Part shown: positions 36,504-44,657 of the stretch, in pieces
Layout of the letters: every line of letters begins with the position of its first letter
How positions within the stretch are numbered: the first letter of the stretch is position 1
Source: Kovacikia minuta CCNUW1
Lineage (GTDB): Bacteria > Cyanobacteriota > Cyanobacteriia > Leptolyngbyales > Leptolyngbyaceae
Reading direction: 5' to 3'
DNA length: 64,000 nt
Assembly: GCF_020091585.1 (NCBI RefSeq)
Contig: NZ_CP083582.1
Coordinates: forward strand, 4,722,536 to 4,786,535
Made by a program: the position numbers and the translations under genes
Notes under the pieces: generated by a model
Seen by the model: only the letters and a program-made list of their open reading frames with translations
Databases searched by the model: none
What the model was told of the DNA's origin: nothing

Positions 36504-37724
36504 TTAAGCCTCATCTAATGCGGCAACACCGGGAAGCTCTTTGCCCTCCAGCAGTTCCAGGCTGGCACCACCCCCGGTAGAGATGTGGCTCATTTGGTCA
36601 GCAACGCCAACTTTTTCGACGGCTGCAACAGAGTCGCCCCCACCAATGATGGTAATGGTTCCGGTCTTGGTCAGGTCTGCCAGGGTACGGGCGATCGCTT
36701 CTGTGCCAACGGCAAACTTATCAAACTCAAATACGCCCATAGGTCCGTTCCAAATCGCGGATTTGCAGGTAGACAGAGCTTCCTGGAACACCTTGACGGA
36801 ATCGGGGCCGATATCCAGCCCCATCCAGCCATCGGGAATGTTGTTAATGCTGACGGTCTGGGAGTTGGCATTTGCAGCAAAATTGTCGGCAACCACCACA
36901 TCAGTAGGCAGAAGGAGTTCAACACCTTTTTCCTTGGCTTTTGCTTCTAAAGACTTGGCCAATTCCAGCTTGTCTTCTTCTACGAGAGATTTTCCAACAT
37001 TTAAGCCACGGGCTTTGTAGAAAGTGAAGATCATGCCACCGCCGATCAGCAGCTTATCAACTTTTTCTAAAAGAGTTTCAATCACACCAATTTTGCTGGA
37101 TACCTTGGAACCACCCACGATCGCCGCTAGAGGACGCTGGGGATTTTCGATCGCATTCTGGAGATACTGCAACTCCTTCTCCATCAAAAACCCGGCAACG
37201 CTAGGCTTCAGGTAGTGGGTCACGCCCTCCGTCGAAGCGTGGGCGCGGTGAGCCGTACCAAATGCATCATTCACATATAGATCCGCATTTGCCGCCAGTT
37301 GTTTGGCAAACTCCGGATCGTTCTTTTCTTCACCGGGATAGAAACGAACATTTTCCAGCAACAACACATCGCCATTTTGCAAATTGCCCACCGCAGCGGC
37401 AACCTCATCCCCGATCGAATTCTCGGTTTTCGCAACATTTTTGCCCAAAAGCTCCGAAAGCCTTTTGGCCACTGGAGTCAGACGAAACTTATCTGAAACC
37501 CGGGCGGCATAATCATCTCCCTTCGGACGCCCAAAGTGACTGGCAAGAATCACCTTAGCCCCTTTGGAGGCAAGATCTTGAATGGTTGGCAATGCTGCCC
37601 GAATCCGGGTGTCATCGGTAATATTGCCCTGATCATCCAGTGGTACATTGAAATCGGCTCTTACGAGAACCCGCTTACCTGACAAATCAGAGGACGATAA
37701 ATTTGCTACAGTCTTTTTGGGCAC
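36504..37724 (-). CDS. pgk: Phosphoglycerate kinase
   Basis: A 406-residue cytosolic enzyme converting 3-phosphoglycerate and ATP to 1,3-bisphosphoglycerate in the Calvin cycle, and the reverse in glycolysis. The substrate-binding start [20 protein letters not shown], the hinge region, [20 protein letters not shown] and the nucleotide loop [13 protein letters not shown]...[13 protein letters not shown] are all intact. The start is GTG 37724, preceded by a strong TAGGAGG Shine-Dalgarno eight bases upstream. It appears monocistronic. Confidence 0.96.
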   Translation of the reverse strand: MPKKTVANLSSSDLSGKRVLVRADFNVPLDDQGNITDDTRIRAALPTIQDLASKGAKVILASHFGRPKGDDYAARVSDKFRLTPVAKRLSELLGKNVAKTENSIGDEVAAAVGNLQNGDVLLLENVRFYPGEEKNDPEFAKQLAANADLYVNDAFGTAHRAHASTEGVTHYLKPSVAGFLMEKELQYLQNAIENPQRPLAAIVGGSKVSSKIGVIETLLEKVDKLLIGGGMIFTFYKARGLNVGKSLVEEDKLELAKSLEAKAKEKGVELLLPTDVVVADNFAANANSQTVSINNIPDGWMGLDIGPDSVKVFQEALSTCKSAIWNGPMGVFEFDKFAVGTEAIARTLADLTKTGTITIIGGGDSVAAVEKVGVADQMSHISTGGGASLELLEGKELPGVAALDEA

Positions 37725-37799
37725 CGGACCAACCTCCTAAAGTTCGACTTAATAGGTCTTTATACTTATTCACATTTTCTCATAATTTGGGAAAAGTTT

Positions 37800-37980
37800 G
37801 TCATGGGTCATCGGTCATTTGTCATTAACGGGGAAATGAGGAATTGGGAAATTGGGAAATTGGTAATGGGGAATCGGTAATGGAAAATGGCAAGAGATGA
37901 GCACTGCTGACGATGAACCCACCATTGATGACCAGGAGCCAGTGATTAATGACCCGTGACCATTGCCAGAGGAGATAACG
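37800..37980. repeat. Repeat cassette between pgk and the stress protein gene
   Basis: Units of TCATGGG/TCATCGG/TCATTTG on the left, AATTGGGA repeats in the middle, and complementary TTAATGACCCGTGACC units on the right give an imperfect inverted repeat. It lies in the divergent promoter region of both genes. Confidence 0.65.
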
Positions 37981-37983
37981 ACC

Positions 37984-38385
37984 ATGTTTGAGATAGTTCT
38001 TTTTCCGATCGACCAGAGTAGAGAGTCGCGGCAGGCAGCAGAAACGGTTGCAGGATTGGTAAAAACCCACAAGAGCCGCCTGATTCTTCTGTCGGTTGTG
38101 GAACCCCCAGAGGAAGCAACGACTGAAGCGATGGCGTCACCAGAAGCGATCGCCGAACTCCTGCAAACCGCCAAAACACTTTTCTCTCAACAGGGAATTG
38201 AAGCCGAAGTGATTGAACGGGAAGGCAAACCCGCTTTTACCATTTGCGACGTGGCAGACGAAATTGAAGCCGACCTGATCATCATGGGCTGTCGTGGCTT
38301 GGGCCTGACTGAAGAGGGAGTTTCAGACAGCGTAACCAATCGGGTCATTAACCTATCGCCCTGTCCGGTGCTGATTGTGCCGTAA
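37984..38385 (+). CDS. Universal stress protein (UspA family)
   Basis: A 133-residue single-domain protein: MFEIVLFPIDQSRESRQAAE, central ADLIIMGCRGLGLTEEGVSD and the terminal SPCPVLIVP strand. The G-x2-G...G-S/T ATP-loop is partly present. The role is in stress tolerance; the partner is unknown. ATG 37984 was chosen over an upstream codon at 37963. rbgA follows after 5 bp, suggesting one transcript. Confidence 0.9.
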   Translation: MFEIVLFPIDQSRESRQAAETVAGLVKTHKSRLILLSVVEPPEEATTEAMASPEAIAELLQTAKTLFSQQGIEAEVIEREGKPAFTICDVADEIEADLIIMGCRGLGLTEEGVSDSVTNRVINLSPCPVLIVP

Positions 38386-38390
38386 TAATT

Positions 38391-39245
38391 ATGACCACAC
38401 CTTCGATTCAGTGGTATCCGGGGCACATTGCCAAAGCGGAGAAAGCCCTGCGCGAGCAACTTAAGCTGGTGGATGTGGTGCTGGAGGTGCGGGATGCGCG
38501 GATTCCCCTCTCGACTCAGCATCCTCAAGTGCAGCAGTGGACAAGCAGTAAGGAGCGAGTATTAATTCTAAACCGGCTCGATATGATCCCTGCGGAAACC
38601 CGAGATCAGTGGGTGAAATGGTTTAGAGAGCAGGAAGAGGAGCCTTATTTTACCGATGCCCAGCATGGAAAAGGAATTGAAGCGGTGACCAAAGCTGCCC
38701 AACTTGCAGGGGCAAAAATGAACCAGCGGAGACACGATCGCGGCATGCTGCCCCGTCCCGTCCGGGCAGTGGTAATTGGCTTTCCTAATGTCGGCAAATC
38801 TGCATTGATCAATCGACTGCTAAAGCGGCGAGTGGTCGAAAGTGCCCGTCGTGCCGGAGTCACCCGCCAACTCCGGTGGGTCAGAATTTCCGATCAGATT
38901 GAATTGCTGGATGCCCCCGGTGTTTTACCCTCTCGCCTGAATGACCAAACCGCAGCCCTCAAACTGGCAATCTGTGATGATATTGGAGAAGCCGCTTACG
39001 ACAACCAACGTGTGGCGGCTGTTCTAGTGGACTTATTAAAACAACTCCAAACTGAATCCGTATTGCAAACCCGTTATGCCCTGGATGCCGGATCAATTAC
39101 TGGCGAAGAGTACATCCATTATCTAGCAGAGCAACGCTACCAGGGCGATCGAGAACGGGTAGCCCGTCAACTGTTGAATGACTTCCGCAAAGGGGTGTTG
39201 GGAGCGATCGCCCTGGAGCTACCACCAGCAAAGGATAAAGGGTGA
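38391..39245 (+). CDS. rbgA: Ribosome biogenesis GTPase (YlqF/RbgA)
   Basis: A 284-residue circularly permuted GTPase that acts in late assembly of the large ribosomal subunit. The N-terminus IQWYPGHIAKAEKALREQL is typical. The motif order is permuted: G4 (NRLD) comes before G1 (GFPNVGKSALINRLL), then G3 (DAPGVL). The C-terminal helical RNA-contact domain is present. The last codons and stop fall in a purine repeat array (AAGGATAAAGGGTGA), so the array supplies the C-terminus. Confidence 0.93.
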   Translation: MTTPSIQWYPGHIAKAEKALREQLKLVDVVLEVRDARIPLSTQHPQVQQWTSSKERVLILNRLDMIPAETRDQWVKWFREQEEEPYFTDAQHGKGIEAVTKAAQLAGAKMNQRRHDRGMLPRPVRAVVIGFPNVGKSALINRLLKRRVVESARRAGVTRQLRWVRISDQIELLDAPGVLPSRLNDQTAALKLAICDDIGEAAYDNQRVAAVLVDLLKQLQTESVLQTRYALDAGSITGEEYIHYLAEQRYQGDRERVARQLLNDFRKGVLGAIALELPPAKDKG

Positions 39246-39414
39246 GGGATGAGGGATGAAGGATGAGGGATGAAGGATGAAGGATGAAGGATGAGGGATG
39301 AGGGATGAGAAAATAGAGGAGATAGGGAAGATGAGGGATTTAGGAGTTTCGAGTTAAGAAGACTTCTGACACCTACCACCTACCACCTACCACCTACCAC
39401 CTACCACCTAGCCC
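39245..39414. repeat. Heptamer array between rbgA and the TPR gene
   Basis: GGGATGA/AGGATGA units (about 39245-39310) followed, after a short spacer, by ACCACCT units (about 39366-39407, at least five). The array ends 7 bp before the next start codon. Confidence 0.85.
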
Positions 39415-40428
39415 ATGAGTGCATCCGGTAAACACGTTGGTTGGCTCAACAAAGCCAATTCCTTTATTAAGTGGAAACAGTATAAGCAAGCTGTCGATGC
39501 CTATGATAAAGCGATCAAGCTCAAGCCCAATCTGCTGGAAGCCTGGATGGGTAAGGGCAAGGCATTAATGGAAATGGACGACTATGAAGGGGCGATCGTT
39601 GCGTTTGACAAAGCCACCAAAATCAAACCGGATGAGTTTGAAGGCTGGTTCATGAAAACCATCGCGTTGGACGAAGCCAAGCACGTGGATGAAGCGATCT
39701 CCTGTATGGAACAGGCGATCGCGGCGATTCCCGACGATCCCCGTTGCTGGTTCTTCAAAGGGATGGAACTCTCACGGGCAGAACGCTATGAAGAAGCGAT
39801 TGCCGCCTATGACAAAGTTCTGGAAATGGCTCCCGACCCCGTAAGCTGGATGACCCGCAGCTTTGCGCTGGAAAAATTGGAGCGCTACGAAGACGCGATC
39901 GCCTCCCTCGACAAGGGGCTTTTAATTGAAAGTAGCGCGGTTGGCTGGACGAATCGCGGCGAACTACTGGAAAAACTGGGACGGGACGAAGAAGCGTTGC
40001 GATCGTATGATCAGGCAATTGAAACCGAGCCTGATCATCTTCAAGCCTGGCAATATCGGGGGGCGTTGCTGGAAAAACTGGAACGCTACGAAGATGCACT
40101 AAGAAACTATAGCGAAGCCGTTGAATGGCTTAGCGATTGGCAATTTTTCCATCGGGAAGGACGCATGTATGCCCGCTTACAACGGTATGAAGAAGCCCTT
40201 TCTAGCTACAACGATGCTTTCTCAGAAGCCCCCGACGAACCCAAAATCCATTACGACAAAGCCGGTTCCCATGCCCTGTTAGGTCAAACCGAGTTGGCAC
40301 TGGAACACCTCCAAAAAGCGATCACACTCAGCCCCGATCTTTACAAAGATCTGGCAACAACCAATCCAGAATTTGAGTCCCTCCGAGAGAACCCCCAGTT
40401 TCAAGAATTGATTCACGGAGGCGAATAG
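39415..40428 (+). CDS. Tetratricopeptide repeat protein
   Basis: A 337-residue soluble protein built almost wholly of TPR units of about 34 residues (for example AVDAYDKAIKLKPNLLEAWM and EEAIAAYDKVLEMAPDP), roughly eight in number. TPR proteins act as protein-binding scaffolds; the partner is unknown. There is no signal peptide. It lies between repeat arrays with no clear operon. Confidence 0.88.
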   Translation: MSASGKHVGWLNKANSFIKWKQYKQAVDAYDKAIKLKPNLLEAWMGKGKALMEMDDYEGAIVAFDKATKIKPDEFEGWFMKTIALDEAKHVDEAISCMEQAIAAIPDDPRCWFFKGMELSRAERYEEAIAAYDKVLEMAPDPVSWMTRSFALEKLERYEDAIASLDKGLLIESSAVGWTNRGELLEKLGRDEEALRSYDQAIETEPDHLQAWQYRGALLEKLERYEDALRNYSEAVEWLSDWQFFHREGRMYARLQRYEEALSSYNDAFSEAPDEPKIHYDKAGSHALLGQTELALEHLQKAITLSPDLYKDLATTNPEFESLRENPQFQELIHGGE

Positions 40429-40849
40429 GCCAATCCCATTAAGCCAGGGGAGAAAGCCGAGTACAAACCCTTCGAGACCAATTATCAGCCAATTTTGCAT
40501 CAGCCCTTAATTTCTATCTATCCTGAACCAAGCCTCATTTATTCCATCACCTTGACTCATGCGATTACTCTGCCTTAGCAATGGTCACGGCGAAGACGCG
40601 ATCGCCCTCCGCATCCTGCACGCCCTCCAACAGCAACCCAATGCCCCATCGATCGAAGCATTGCCGATCGTCGGTGAAGGTCACGCCTATACCCACGCCA
40701 AGATTCCCCTCATCGGTTCCGTCAAAACCATGCCCTCCGGTGGCTTCATCTACATGGATGGGAAGCAATTGGCACGGGATATTGGGGGAGGGTTAGTGCA
40801 GTTGACACTGGCGCAGTTAAAGGCAATTCAGGATTGGGCAAGAGATGCG

Positions 40850-41060
40850 GAAGGCAGAGGGCAGGGGGCAGAGGGCAGAAGGGAAGAGGGGGAGGTAGGG
40901 GAGGTGAGGAAGAGGGGGGAGAAAATCCATACCCCACACCCCACACCCCACACCCCACACCCCACACCCCACACCCCACACCCCACACCCCATTTCAAAA
41001 CTTAAAACTCAAAACTCAAAACTCTCCCCCCTCCCCCCCTCCCCTCCCCCATCCCTCATC
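40850..41060. repeat. Composite heptamer cassette 1 in the LpxB-related gene
   Basis: Purine units (GGCAGAG/GGGAGGT types), then nine ACCCCAC-type units (40931-40993, the last one ACCCCAT), then AAACTCA units, then CCCCTCC-type pyrimidine units. A TAA at 41003 stops frame 1, while the frame needed downstream is open throughout the array. Confidence 0.9.
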
Positions 41061-41364
41061 CTCGCCGTTGGCGACATCGTTCCCCTCCTATTCGCCTGGC
41101 TCAGTGGAGTGCCCTACGCCTTTGTCGGAACCGCAAAATCGGAATACTACCTGCGGGATGAAGCGGGATGGTTACCGCGTGACTCGTGGTGGAGCGATCG
41201 CCTGGAACGCTGGACGGGTTGTGTCTATCACCCCTGGGAACGCTGGCTCATGAGCCGCCCCAACTGCAAAGCTGTTTTCCCCAGAGACAGCCTCACCGCA
41301 AAGGTTTTGAGACAATACGGCATTCCCGCATTTGACCTCGGCAATCCGATGATGGATGGGCTGG

Positions 41365-41545
41365 AGGGGAGGGATGGGGGATGGGGGATGGGGGATGAAA
41401 AGGAGGCAGAAAGCAGAAGGCAGAAGGCAGAAGAAGACGCGGAGACGCGGGGATATGGGGACGTGGAGAATTCAAAATTAACTCAAAACTCAAAACTCAA
41501 AACTCAAAACTCTCCCTCCTCCATCCCCCCTCCTTCCTCCCTCCG
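41365..41545. repeat. Composite heptamer cassette 2 in the LpxB-related gene
   Basis: ATGGGGG units, GGCAGAA units, a short GACGCGG repeat, four full AACTCAA units (41480-41507), then CTCCCTC pyrimidine units. Same block order as cassette 1. The upstream frame reads through without a stop. Confidence 0.9.
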
Positions 41546-42227
41546 CCCTCTCGATCGCCCTTCTCCCCGGTTCCCGTCCACCGGAGGCTTACGCCAACTG
41601 GGAGACAATTTTGTTGGCGGTAAATGGGTTGATCGCAAATCTGGGACGTCCGTTGGAGTTGCTGGCGGCGATCGCTCCCACGCTGGAGATCGAAGTGCTC
41701 CGGCAAACGCTGTTGGGATTTCGCTGGCAGCAGGTTTCAGAAACGACCTACTCCGTGGGACTAGGAGAAAAACAAGCAAGGCTGGAACTGGCCCCCAATC
41801 GCTTTGTGGAGTTTGTGCAGCGGGCAGATGTGGCGATCGCCATGACCGGAACGGGCACTGAACAGTTTGTGGGCTTGGGTAAGCCTGTGATTACGATTCC
41901 TGGTAAAGGACCCCAATTTACCCCTGCTTTTGCCGAAGCACAGACGCGTCTATTGGGTCCGTCCGTGACCGTCGTTGCAGAACCTGCCCAGGTTGCAGGC
42001 GCGATTCAATCCCTATTCAATCATCCCGATCGGCTCCAGTTAATTGCCGAAAATGGTCGTCGTCGTTTGGGAAAACCAGGGGCAGCCGATCGAATTGCAC
42101 AATGCTTGGTAAATCTAACCCACCCTCACCCTTCAAATAGGATTGCATAACTGCTTCAACTTTAGCTTTAGCGAATACAATATCGGCAAGTCAGTCAAGC
42201 TGGGAGCATCTGGGTGCCAGTCCTGAT

Positions 42228-44081
42228 ATGGGAATAAGACCGTTCCACCGATTTCACCGTGTTCGACAATTGCGGCTGCGCGATCGCGCCAGCCACTTGG
42301 CGAAAGCAACCCTATCTGTCGGCAAATGGATTCGCCCAGCGTTGGTTCCTGCTTTGTGGTTGGGGCTATTGTCCCTGTCAGGAGGAATCCTGGTGGGTGC
42401 ATTCCTGTGGCTGGCGTCAATTCCTCCCCTACCCGATTGCAAAAAACTCCCAGCGTTGGCGTCAGATTCGGATAGATTGTATTGCGCCGAGCGGGCAGCC
42501 CGATCGGGTAAGGTGGAGTCTTTGCTGGCAGGCTTTTCTCTGGTGAGAGGGTGGACGGCTAGCCATCCCCTTCATAACCGAGCGAATCGCGCCCTGAAGG
42601 AATGGTCAAAATCAACGCTGGCGATTGCCCAGGGAAAAGCCACGAAAGGGGACTTTGAAGGCGCGATTGAACTGGCACGTAAAATCCCAACCAATAGCCC
42701 CACGCAAAAAGAGGTCAAAACAGCCATTGCTAGTTGGCAAAAGAGCCAAAATCAAGTGCCAATTCTGGAGAAAGGATTTGAATTAGCACTCAAGCGTCAG
42801 GAATGGCAAACTGCCGAAGACAAAACGCGAGCACTCTTCCGGCTGAAAACCGATGAGAAGGGGCAGCAACGCATCAACCGCCTAAGACAGCGGCTTGTAG
42901 CCGAACAAAGTGCCCGTGAGCAATTGCAGTCAGCCCGGTTCCTGGTTGAAACTGCGCCCCAAGATGCTGATACGCTGGCACAGGCGATCGCCCAAATAGA
43001 AGCAATTCCCCCTGGCTCCTATGCCAGTGCCGAGGCGCAAGCAGACGTTGCATTGTGGGGGCAATCGTTGCTGAGCATTGCCCTGGAGCGGTTAACCAAT
43101 GCCGATCGGGTAGGGGCGATCGCGGCTGCGCGGGCAGTTCCATTTAGTGTGACGCCTCCTATTGGTGTGCGTGACCTGATCTGGTTTACCCGTGCCCATA
43201 CTCTGGTAACTGATAAAATTCCAAAGGCTTCCTTAAATCAACAACTCTGGCGGGTGTGGAATGTCCTGCTGCATGTTCGGCAAATTCAGGCGAATAGTCC
43301 GTTCTATCAACCAGGGCAGGCACTCATCCCACAGTTGGAAGCGCAAATTCAAGACCTGACTCAACTGCAAGCAGCCCATTCTGCTGCCAGTCTGGGGCAG
43401 ATTCCATCCCTTCAACTTGCGATTCAGATTGCCCAAACAATCCAACCCGATCGTCCCCAACGGCTGCTTGCCCAAACTCTGATTGCTGGTTGGCAGAAAG
43501 ACCTGCAACAGGTACAGGATCGTCCAACTTTGGCTAAAGCGCACCAACTGGCAGCACCCCAAAAGATTGCCGATTTAAAGGCTGCGATCGCCCAGGCAAC
43601 GTTGATTGCACCTGGACGACCACTCCGAGTAGATGCCCAAAATCACATCAAACAGTGGCAGGGGCAGATTCAGGCAATCGAAGATCGCCCGCTGCTTAAT
43701 CAGGCAAAAGCACTGTCAAAGCAAAAGAAACTGCAAGCCGCAATTCAGACCGCTAACAAAATTCGCCCCAATCGCTCTCTTTATAGAGATGCCCAGGTAT
43801 CCATCAAGGGCTGGACTGAGCAGATCCAAATTACAGCAGATCGCCCCATCCTCAACAAGGCAAAGACGCTGGCAGATGGCGGCAATCTTTCGGCAGCCAT
43901 TGATATGGCATCTCAGATTAGTTCCGATCGGGCACTTCACCCTGAGGCACAGGCAGCGATCGCAGGCTGGATTGCCCAACAGGAAGTCTCCTATCAGCGA
44001 CTTCGCCGGTTCCCCCCACGCTATGGGCGCTACGAGTCTGCGCCTTCGTTTGGGTTCAGACCTCCTCGTCGCCCTTTCTAG
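42228..44081 (+). CDS. Membrane-anchored protein with degenerate alpha-helical repeats
   Basis: A 617-residue protein. A basic N-terminus precedes one strong membrane span (about 37-65, LVPALWLGLLSLSGGILVGAF). The rest is helical, with repeats of about 45 residues ending in IKQWQGQIQAIEDRPLLNQA-like segments (at least four similar copies between about 410 and 590), ending in a Pro/Arg-rich tail. I recognise this type as cyanobacterial hypothetical proteins with TPR-like repeats; no function is known. ATG 42228 was chosen; it starts 77 bp after the LpxB-related stop. Confidence 0.75.
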   Translation: MGIRPFHRFHRVRQLRLRDRASHLAKATLSVGKWIRPALVPALWLGLLSLSGGILVGAFLWLASIPPLPDCKKLPALASDSDRLYCAERAARSGKVESLLAGFSLVRGWTASHPLHNRANRALKEWSKSTLAIAQGKATKGDFEGAIELARKIPTNSPTQKEVKTAIASWQKSQNQVPILEKGFELALKRQEWQTAEDKTRALFRLKTDEKGQQRINRLRQRLVAEQSAREQLQSARFLVETAPQDADTLAQAIAQIEAIPPGSYASAEAQADVALWGQSLLSIALERLTNADRVGAIAAARAVPFSVTPPIGVRDLIWFTRAHTLVTDKIPKASLNQQLWRVWNVLLHVRQIQANSPFYQPGQALIPQLEAQIQDLTQLQAAHSAASLGQIPSLQLAIQIAQTIQPDRPQRLLAQTLIAGWQKDLQQVQDRPTLAKAHQLAAPQKIADLKAAIAQATLIAPGRPLRVDAQNHIKQWQGQIQAIEDRPLLNQAKALSKQKKLQAAIQTANKIRPNRSLYRDAQVSIKGWTEQIQITADRPILNKAKTLADGGNLSAAIDMASQISSDRALHPEAQAAIAGWIAQQEVSYQRLRRFPPRYGRYESAPSFGFRPPRRPF

Positions 44082-44187
44082 GGAGATCAGGGAAAAAATC
44101 TCGAAAATGATCTGGGATTGCCGGAAACAGACTGAAGATTTTAATACGGCAAAGACTGAAGATTACCAATCAAGGACTTAGGTCTTA

Positions 44188-44347
44188 GAGGGTGTTTGAA
44201 AAGTCCTACTGTCGGTAGCAAAGATGCGATCCCCTAAGTCCCCCTTAATCAGGGGGACTTTAAGCCTGTTTTCCCCCTTTTTAAGGGGGGTTAGGGGGGA
44301 TCTCTGAGTGTTACATCTTACAGTCCATACCTTTTCAAACATCCTCT
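44188..44347. mobile_element. 160-bp MITE, copy 2 (intact)
   Basis: Begins GAGGGTGTTTGAAAAGTCCT and ends CCTTTTCAAACATCCTCT, with TA on each side (44186-44187 and 44348-44349). It aligns along its length with the element at 724-1082 once the nested insert is removed; both are 160 bp. It carries an internal GGGGGACTT/AAGTCCCCCT inverted repeat. Confidence 0.88.
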
Positions 44348-44450
44348 TATACCAAATTAAATAGTCTTTGCGGCACATCAACATCCTGTAAGGGCGTTTG
44401 GCCAAACGCCCCTACCCGATCTGTCGCGGTTTCAATTCAAATTGGTATTA
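44348..44450. mobile_element. Second MITE abutting the 160-bp element
   Basis: Inverted ends TATACCAAATTAAA and, reversed, TAATACCAATTTGAATTGAA. At its centre is the perfect 20-bp palindrome GGGCGTTTGGCCAAACGCCC (44392-44411). This is a familiar dispersed cyanobacterial repeat. It starts at the very TA where the 160-bp element ends. Confidence 0.7.
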
Positions 44451-44657
44451 GAACTGGGTACTAACCCCATCACCTACTGAATTCCTATATTGTCTTAGCG
44501 CGAAATAGTCTTCTGCCGTAGACTTTTATAGAAACCGCTGTAGAGTGGAGTTATAGCCTTTTGGAAGAGGACAGGCAGCGAATCACCTGAGTCAGCCAAG
44601 TACCAAGATGAGCGAGGGCTTTTAGCCTGACTTTGGCAGGTCTTGCGGAGGGGAGTA
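44451..44657. other. Spacer ahead of the CHAT gene
   Basis: No gene recognised. The promoter of the CHAT gene should lie here. No repeat array is seen in this piece. Confidence 0.35.

Larger units (their letters stand above)
40559..42150 (+). pseudogene. Lipid-A-disaccharide synthase-related protein, split by two heptamer arrays
   Basis: Three consecutive frames encode one protein. Frame 1 starts MRLLCLSNGHGEDAIALRIL. Frame 2 holds VGDIVPLLFAWLSGVPYAFV, EYYLRDEAGWLPRDSW and PRDSLTAKVLRQYGIPAFDL. Frame 3 holds IALLPGSRPPEAYANWETIL and MTGTGTEQFVGLGKPVITIP. These are signatures of the cyanobacterial/plant LpxB-related family (GT-B fold, substrate unknown). A repeat array lies at each junction (about 40850-41060 and 41365-41545), and each shifts the frame by one. 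Deleting one 7-bp unit from each gives an uninterrupted frame of 525 codons; without the inserts the length would be near 393. So the gene is broken as sequenced, but reversibly so. Confidence 0.8.

Noticed and set aside
40931-40993. A His/Pro-rich repeat domain (HTPHPTPHTPHP) as a metal-binding region
   Set aside because: It is the translation of the ACCCCAC array and is followed by a stop in that frame; not a conserved domain.
44392-44411. The 20-bp palindrome GGGCGTTTGGCCAAACGCCC as an operator or terminator
   Set aside because: It is the centre of a dispersed MITE-type repeat, not tied to a gene.
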